Positions 59,130 to 64,000 of a DNA stretch of 64,000 nt are shown here, in pieces. A program made the position numbers and the translations under genes. The first letter of the stretch is position 1. Every line of letters begins with the position of its first letter. Source of the stretch: Heliocidaris erythrogramma. Lineage: Eukaryota; Echinodermata; Echinoidea; Camarodonta; Echinometridae. The DNA lies in assembly GCA_025617745.1 (NCBI GenBank), contig CM046870.1, positions 30,523,927-30,587,926 of the forward strand. Direction: 5' to 3'. Below the pieces are notes generated by a model. It made no database searches and was not told the DNA's origin. It worked only from the letters and a program-made list of their open reading frames with translations.

Positions 59130-59553
59130 CTGGAGTACTATTCTGGCTCCTTGATACCATATCCCCGCTGGACGGTCTACTCCCAGGCCTGCTGCCCCCA
59201 TCCACCACTGCTGGACCACCCCTCTGGTGTGGGCGGGGCATGGTTGCACTTCCTCCCTGAGGCCTAGGACCCATCCCAGCTCCTCCCCCTCCCTCATGCT
59301 GCGAGGAGGGTGGGGGCATCCTACGAGGCATGGTAGCACTCCCATGATGCTGCTGTGGCTGGTTGGGGTGAGGTTGTCCACGCCTTCCATAGGGACCCTG
59401 GTGGTGGGGTCCACCAGGCCCTCCCGGTCCCCTGGTGACTGGACCACTCAGGGTGGCTCTCTCAGGGGTGAGACGCTGGAAGGCTTGGGTGTGGGCTGCA
59501 GGCCGCTGAAGGGTTGCACTGGAACGCTCCGGTACCCCACGCCGGAAATTTTC
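59130..59553 (-). CDS. SRCIN1/KIAA1217-like, exon 4: Pro/Gly/Arg-rich linker
   Basis: The acceptor is ATCCTATCAG|GAAAATTT (phase 0) and the donor ACTCCAG|GTAGGC (phase 1). It encodes about 141 residues of low complexity. It starts ENFRRGVPERSSATLQRP, continues through TPERATLSGPVTRGPGGP, a His/Gln patch (QPQQHH), and two near-repeats beginning GSATMPR. It then ends SRPSSGDMVSRSQNSTPG. The TLQR and TPERATL pieces resemble the segment after the AIP3 domain in family members. It is probably disordered; the many SP/TP sites suggest regulation by phosphorylation (inference). Confidence 0.85.
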
Positions 59554-59999
59554 CTGATAGGATGCAAACAGATTATCTTTATAAGATATACTTCATAAGT
59601 TTGATCAAGGACAAAAGCTCGCTCTTTACGTTATTGTATTCTACTCCATTTGACTAACACACATATAAATTCTAGAAAGTCCATCTTTTGAAGGAATTAC
59701 TTTCATTTGTGTTTGTTTTATTTGGTTACGTTAATGTTTATACTTGACTTGCTAGTCAGAGCCCCAAAATGTTAAATACATGTTATAACATTACAATGGT
59801 TTCATGTGTTGACTATCAAGAAAACTGGGTTCTCAAAGCACTGTATTGAATAAAACAAAAATTTATCACTCTTGCCCAGATGACATTAGAAAACAATACA
59901 ACTTTGGTTTATATTTCAATGTTAATTCCCATTTCTTCTTTCTTTATTTTGATCATTTTACAGATACTTTCTCAGGAAAAAAGAAAATGTTTGCTTTAC
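59554..59999 (-). other. Intron 3
   Basis: AT-rich intronic sequence. I see no gene or repeat that can be supported. Confidence 0.7.
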
Positions 60000-60288
60000 C
60001 AAGGACTGAGACTGTTTCTTCTCCGGTGATGGGTTGAGGTTCCCTGCAGTTGGACCTGGTCTGGCGCCCTCACCCTCCTGCATGAAATGCATGTTTCGGG
60101 GCACTGTCATGGTGTTGTAGCGATTCTTCCTCACATCCCGCTTCTGATGGTCCACCTCCGGTTCTGAGTAATAGTCCAGTTCCACAGGGGTGGAGGTGGT
60201 ACTACGAGGGGAGGATGGGCCAGGGGCATTGGGATCCTCAACGAACCCAGGCTCGTAGATCTTGAGGACTGTGCGGTCATGTATTTCA
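60000..60288 (-). CDS. SRCIN1/KIAA1217-like, exon 3: end of the AIP3-type domain
   Basis: The acceptor is TATTTATTCAG|TGAAATAC and the donor CAGTCCTTG|GTAAAG. The exon completes an Asn codon with exon 2 and ends in phase 0. It opens EIHDRTVLKIYEPG, the family's conserved end of the AIP3 segment, followed by a Ser/Pro-rich linker (PGPSSPRSTTSTP). An acidic tyrosine cluster (ELDYYSEPEVD) is a plausible Tyr-phosphorylation site; vertebrate SRCIN1 is Tyr-phosphorylated, but the correspondence is inference. The exon ends in a Met/Asn/Pro-rich stretch. Confidence 0.9.
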
Positions 60289-60799
60289 CTGAATAAATAC
60301 AATGATATACATAATTCTAATATCAGTAACATCAACATCAATCGTAATGATAATTATAAAGGCAATGATGAGAGTAATAATAATTTTTCCCTTGTACTTC
60401 ATGTTGAAAGAATCAATGACACCGACCAACACTGCATCTTACTTCCATGGATTGACTCTATATTGACTGTATATGACTCTATTCAACAGTTCTCAAACTA
60501 TCCTCTTAACAAGCAAAATTTCATGATGAAGAGTTTCTCAAAATGAACAGTTCTGGCTAAATGGCCAATATTAATTCCCTGTATTCAAGAAGTAATATAT
60601 TTTTATAGGTACCAATATACTACCCCCGAGTTGAGAGTGGCAAATGTAGATTTCTATCTCAGCAGAGGACGTACATGAAATGCCATGTTTGGGACTTGAA
60701 CCATAAACCATTGGATTCATAACCTGGAGACTTGTCCACATGACCATCGCACTTCTATAGCTTGAGTCATTAACAAAAAATAATTTTAATGCAACTTAC
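60289..60799 (-). other. Intron 2 with a tRNA-derived SINE
   Basis: A SINE copy on the minus strand fills 60578-60757. The remainder is AT-rich with nothing recognised. Confidence 0.6.
60578..60757 (-). mobile_element. tRNA-derived SINE
   Basis: On the minus strand an A-box-like TGGTCATGTGG (60736-60746) is followed by a B-box GGTTCAAGTCC (60692-60702). The body has TTTGCCACTCTCAACTCGGG and GTATATTGGTACCT. The body matches the sequence at 2856-2910, which carries TGCCACTCTCCACCCAGGTG and ATGGGTACCTGG, so both belong to one family. Confidence 0.65.
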
Positions 60800-60998
60800 T
60801 TGACATCCTCCAACTCATAGAATATTTCTGTTGTTGGATCCTTGATGTAGATCTTTCTGACTGGCTGCTCAAGCATCTCCATGTTAAGCTGCTTAGGGAA
60901 AGCTCGGACATAGAGCGCCCTCACAGTGTCGATGCCGGTCACCTCGTTTGGCATGAGCCCTCGCTTGGTTTCGTTCTTGTACTGGAGATAGACGAGAC
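60800..60998 (-). CDS. SRCIN1/KIAA1217-like, exon 2: start of the AIP3-type domain
   Basis: The acceptor is TTCTCTGCAG|GTCTCG and the donor GTCAA|GTAAGT, a near-consensus site. Entry phase 1 completes a Gly codon with exon 1. This is the best conserved part of the protein. It reads GLVYLQYKNETKRG, then LMPNEVTGIDTVRALYVRAF, then MEMLEQPVRKIYIKD and FYELEDV. This pattern is characteristic of the AIP3/sickle-tail domain of SRCIN1 and KIAA1217 and is the main basis for the family call. It is a cytoskeleton-associated domain with a predicted ubiquitin-like or adaptor role rather than a catalytic one. The ATG at 61134 lies in the intron and is not used in this model. Confidence 0.92.
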
Positions 60999-61139
60999 CT
61001 GCAGAGAATTGTACTGTTAGTACAATATGTTGACAGAAGTTCTTGAAAGTCTTGCAGACCAAAGGGACTATCCATGGGATCGTCCACGGGTCTTGGCTTT
61101 TGCGGATTAATGCCTTACCAACGGGCATTAGCACATAGA

Positions 61140-61200
61140 CTTTGATTCAAACCCATGACCTTACGGTAACAAGACCACTGCTTTACTATTAAGACATTTT
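61140..61200 (-). repeat. tRNA-like SINE head
   Basis: Read on the minus strand, it has an A-box-like TAAAGCAGTGG (61175-61184 region) followed by a B-box-like GGGTTTGAATC (61144-61154). This spacing is that of a pol III tRNA promoter. No tRNA cloverleaf can be completed, so it is a tRNA-derived SINE fragment rather than a tRNA gene. Confidence 0.5.
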
Positions 61201-61471
61201 AATAGGAAGGTCAGGGGTGAAGTTATATTTGCTCTGGGAACAGATATTCTAAGCTTTTTTTCGTCAAAGATATACATGTAGGGTTGAAATTGGATTTCAA
61301 ATTAGGTTTAGTGCTAGGGTTAGGGTAAATACAATGTTTGGCCCAGGGTTAAAGGTAGGAATTTGGTTAGTACTGGAATTTGGCCACAGAGCAATTGTTG
61401 CAAGAATTTTTTGTTGTAGAACCGGTCAGGGAGGGAAGGGGAGAGGGAGGATGTAGGGTAGCAGAACAATA

Positions 61472-61651
61472 TACAGTCAAACCTGTCTATTAAGACCACC
61501 CAAGGGAAACAGAAATGACCACTGTAGGCAGGTGACCTTTATAGAAAGGTTCTACAACATATATTTCTTCTTAGAATGAGACAATATAGGTGACCACTAA
61601 AGACAAGTGATCTTTTATAGAAAGGTGATCACAATGACAGGTTTGACTGTA
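61472..61651. mobile_element. Foldback repeat with TACAGTCAAACC termini (copy 3)
   Basis: It begins TACAGTCAAACCTGTCTAT and ends CAGGTTTGACTGTA, its inverse. Inside are repeats of a GTGGTCTTTATAGACAGG-like unit. It is a diverged relative of the copies at 1351-1544 and 3743-3936. The structure suggests a non-autonomous DNA transposon. Confidence 0.7.
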
Positions 61652-61671
61652 GCAGGAAAGTTGGCTCTCAC

Positions 61672-61849
61672 CTAATGGTCTCTCCTTGGTCATATTGACT
61701 GTTGGTCTGATGACCGGCATGCTGGACCTTAACCGTCCACCTCGAGAGAATCCTGTAGCTTCGGTGTTGATCTCGGACATGGTGTCCAGGTTGTCCATGT
61801 TGTCAAGGTCCGTCTCGCAGAATACACCATTAGCATTACTGACTGGTGC
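61672..61849 (-). CDS. SRCIN1/KIAA1217-like, exon 1 of those visible
   Basis: The acceptor reads TTTGTCCTCCAG|GCACC and the donor CCATTAG|GTGAGAG. The exon carries 59 codons plus one base (entry phase 0, exit phase 1). It opens with an acidic, Asn/Asp-rich stretch (DLDNMDNLDTMSEI) followed by a basic segment (GGRLRSSMPVIRPTV), and leads directly into the AIP3-type domain. The methionine at 61798 is internal: the frame is open back to the splice site, so it is not the gene's start. Upstream exons must lie beyond the LINE insertion and outside the window. Confidence 0.8.
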
Positions 61850-61904
61850 CTGGAGGACAAAACAATGAATAAATATTCATGATATAGAAGAAAGCACTAT
61901 TAAC

Positions 61905-63897
61905 ATATTATTAAATTCAAAATCATAAGACAAAATATGATTACACGACTTGGTATCCTAATGCGACACTCAGATTCTTTAGTTGGATTGCATATGAATG
62001 GGAAAACGCTTAAACTATTGCAATATGCAGATGATACTATTTTAACACTCAACGGTTCAACACAGGATTTACAACGTGCCCTTACAATACTTAATGAATT
62101 TGCAAATATGTCCAACCTCAAAATTAACATAACTAAAACTCAAGTGATATGGATTGGGAAGAACAGAACTTTCAAGAAAGAGATTTTACACGAGTACAAA
62201 CTAAACTGGATATCTGAAGGATATTTTAGGTACCTGGGTATAGATTTTTCAGTTAAATTATCAGAAATGGTTAATCACAATTATCAAGAAAAGGTTAAAG
62301 AGATAAAACGTCAGATGGCGATTTGGCTAAAAAGAACACTGACTCCCTTAGGGAGAGTAACCATAATAAAATCCTTATTGATACCCAAACTGAATTACTT
62401 GCTTTTATCTTTTCCAGAACCAAAATCAGAAATTATGAATAATGTTAACCGATGTTTTTTCGAATTTATATGGCATGGTAAACCTGATAAAATAAGTAGG
62501 AAACAAATGTGCCAATTATATATTGATGGTGGGGTAAAAATGACTGACATTTTTATGCATTCTAAATCACTCAAAATATCATGGATAAGAAGATTTATTT
62601 CTTGTCCAAGTAATGAAAATTTTACTTTCCATATGTTCCTATCATTCTTGCCTCCATCATATACGTCTCTTCAATTATTCATGGGGGCTGAACATTACAA
62701 AGAATTAGCCATTTCAATGCGCAATCCATTTTGGAAAGAGGTATTAGTAGCCTTTGCAGATCTTACTCAATCCATTGTAGATGATATTGCATGTCAACCC
62801 CTTTGGAATAATCTTAGAATACAGGTCAATAATAATGTAATTTATTTCAAGTCTTGGTGTGCTAAGGGGGTACGTTAATAACGATGTTTTAAAAACAGAT
62901 GGATCATTTCTATCATACTTTGATTTTAAACGTAAATACAATGTACAAGTAAACTTTCTTCAATATTATGGCCTGTGTAACGCTATTCGATCTGGTTTTA
63001 ATAAAAGTGTCATACCAAAGATCATGGAACCTACATGTATTATCCCTGAAGCATTGTCTTTAATACTGAAAGTGAAAAAAGGTTGTTCACATATTTATAA
63101 TTCGTTTTTGAAACATAGGTAAAGGAATGTAAAAGTCTTACAAAATGGAAACAGGAGTTTGATCTTGACATTATCATATGGAGTTCTTATTACCAAATAC
63201 CCTATAATTCAACTGTCGATATAAACATGAGGTGGTTTCAGATCACGCTGCTGAATAGAATTCTTTATATGAAAGACGCTTTGTTAAGATTTAAGTTAGT
63301 AACAGATAACCTATGTACATTTTGTAATAACAAAGAAGAAACAATCATGCATATATTTTGTTCATGTATTTATTCAAACAAAATATGGGCAAAATTTGAG
63401 CTTTGGCTGTCTCGTAATAATATGCACATTAAGCTTACAAATCAAAATAAATTGTTTGGGTTTCATGGACGTAACAATAGTGCCCTCAACTGTATTATGA
63501 TTGTAGTAAGAAAAGAAATATTTGTAGCCAAATGCAAAAACTGTTTACCAGTTTTGAAAACATCATGTCAGCAATAAAATATTACTATGATATGGAAAAA
63601 TATATATGTAAAACAAATCTGAAAGAAAAGAAATTCATGAAAAAATGGTTACAGTTTACTCAATGTTTCTGATTGTTTGTTTGTGTTTTTTTTTCAAATT
63701 TGTTTGCCAAGTAGATCTTGAAAAGAATTTGCTTTACATGTAATTGATTTTTGTAAATGTATGTTCGTATATTGATGGCCAAGAATATCATTTTGAAATT
63801 CTGCATGTATATATACCTATTCTTGTATAATTTTATGTATGATATTTTTTGTAAATAAAGGAACCCTGTGGAAGGGCTAAAAAGAAAAAAAAAAAAA
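61905..63897 (+). mobile_element. 5'-truncated L1/Tx1-type LINE with poly(A) tail
   Basis: The element starts within the reverse-transcriptase domain (just before YADD), runs through the thumb and C-terminal region to a Cys/His motif, and continues with an AT-rich 3' UTR. It ends GTAAATAAAGGAACCCTGTG...AAAAAGAAAAAAAAAAAAA at about 63897. The 5' truncation and A tail fit target-primed insertion. It lies antisense inside an intron of the SRCIN1-like gene. The 5' edge is approximate and no target-site duplication was identified. Confidence 0.85.
61907..63577 (+). pseudogene. LINE ORF2 remnant (reverse transcriptase C-terminal part), two frame breaks
   Basis: The first open part (to 62878) contains LQYADDTILTLNG, the catalytic YADD box, then LKINITKTQVIWIG and the thumb segment typical of L1-like ORF2. 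The frame breaks at the GGGGG run near 62868. A second part follows to about 63122, then another break, and a third part (to 63577) ends with CTFCNNKEETIMHIFCSC, the Cys/His zinc-knuckle-like motif (zf-RVT type) found downstream of the RT in this class. The endonuclease, RT fingers and ORF1 are absent. It is a dead copy; function of the intact ORF2p would be nicking and reverse transcription of its own RNA. Confidence 0.85.
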
Positions 63898-64000
63898 TTA
63901 TATGATTTCCAAAAACAATAATTAAGGAAGTTGGCTTACGTGTATGTGTATGCTTTGGTAATGGTTTGATACATGCATACAGACTAAACAGGGAACTGTC

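Larger units (their letters stand above)
60999..61671 (-). other. Intron 1
   Basis: This intron lies between exons 1 and 2. It holds a tRNA-like SINE head at 61140-61200 and a foldback element with TACAGTCAAACC ends at 61472-61651. A short TTAGGG-like run (61311-61325) is probably chance. Confidence 0.7.
35421..61849 (-). other. SRCIN1/KIAA1217 (sickle-tail)-like scaffold gene, 5' incomplete; overview of 17 exons
   Basis: Seventeen exons were placed on the minus strand: 61849-61672, 60998-60800, 60288-60000, 59553-59130, 58645-58405, 57582-57445, 55925-55823, 55132-55081, 54555-54259, 53914-53748, 53082-52952, 51974-51899, 51462-51379, 50316-50139, 49236-47587, 38409-38219 and 36192-35421. 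Every boundary has AG/GT, and without the 52-nt exon the sum is 1705 codons plus stop in one frame. The N-terminal AIP3-type domain (about residues 60-150 of the part seen) and the central coiled-coil segments match the SRCIN1 (p140Cap)/KIAA1217 family; invertebrate members are often labelled coiled-coil domain-containing protein AGAP005037. Known vertebrate members are cytosolic scaffolds: SRCIN1 binds p130Cas, Csk and EB3 and restrains Src, and Skt acts in mouse notochord/disc development. The function here is inferred from the family. The start codon and N-terminus lie beyond base 64000. Confidence 0.85.
61850..64000 (-). other. Intron upstream of visible exon 1
   Basis: This is the 3' part of an intron of the SRCIN1-like gene. 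Nearly all of it is a LINE copy in opposite orientation (61905-63897, listed separately). The last 100 bases hold nothing I recognise, and no further exon of the gene was found. Confidence 0.6.

Noticed and set aside
60660-60760. A functional tRNA gene
   Set aside because: A and B boxes are present, but acceptor and anticodon stems do not pair; it fits a tRNA-derived SINE.
61308-61328. Interstitial telomere repeat
   Set aside because: Only about two TTAGGG-like units are present, consistent with chance.
1-64000. CRISPR array, bacterial operon or phage system
   Set aside because: Repeat spacing, introns and retroelements are eukaryotic; no regular spacer-repeat structure was found.

Overview
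The window looks like a piece of a marine deuterostome genome, most likely an echinoderm and probably a sea urchin. The evidence is AT-rich DNA with exon/intron structure, many short foldback (MITE-like) elements, abundant ACATGTACATGT tracts, tRNA-derived SINEs, and an intron-rich gene of the bilaterian SRCIN1/KIAA1217 (sickle-tail) family. The species call is inference; the gene family call rests on the protein sequence. The only gene I can support well lies on the minus strand between about 61.85 kb and 35.4 kb and continues 5' beyond the window. I placed 17 exons by matching open frame, AG acceptor, GT donor and phase. Joining 16 of them (all but a 52-nt exon) gives 5118 nt, exactly 1706 codons including the stop, with compatible phase at every junction. 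In order the protein has an AIP3-type N-terminal domain, Pro/Gly/Gln-rich linkers, a central coiled-coil region spread over small exons, a long disordered Pro/Ser-rich exon with SH3-ligand-like motifs, and an acidic Ser/Thr-rich C-terminus. Vertebrate relatives are cytoskeletal/Src-pathway scaffolds. Layout: 1-28 kb has no recognisable gene. It holds MITEs, SINE and LINE ends, microsatellites, a long-TIR foldback at 21.75-22.39 kb, palindromic blocks at 16.6-17.4 kb, a 120-bp tandem array at 24.86-25.19 kb, one unexplained 80-codon open frame at 20.06-20.30 kb, and a possible GC-rich first exon or promoter near 14.8 kb. 28-35.4 kb is the 3' flank or UTR of the gene. 35.4-61.85 kb is the gene, whose introns carry foldback elements, GA-rich tracts, an ATCC-type minisatellite that nearly fills one intron, and SINEs. 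61.9-63.9 kb is a 5'-truncated, frameshifted L1/Tx1-type LINE in the opposite orientation, inside the intron upstream of the first exon seen here. Two observations stand out. First, a 52-nt exon with good splice sites shifts the frame of the following 297-nt exon, which is open in both frames; this implies a poison exon, dual coding or a sequence error. Second, a family of about 60-nt hairpins (arms around GAGCCAGAAGGGC...GCCCTTCTGGCTC) recurs at least eight times between 28.6 and 45.4 kb, in the 3' introns and 3' flank of this one gene, and I saw none elsewhere in the window.
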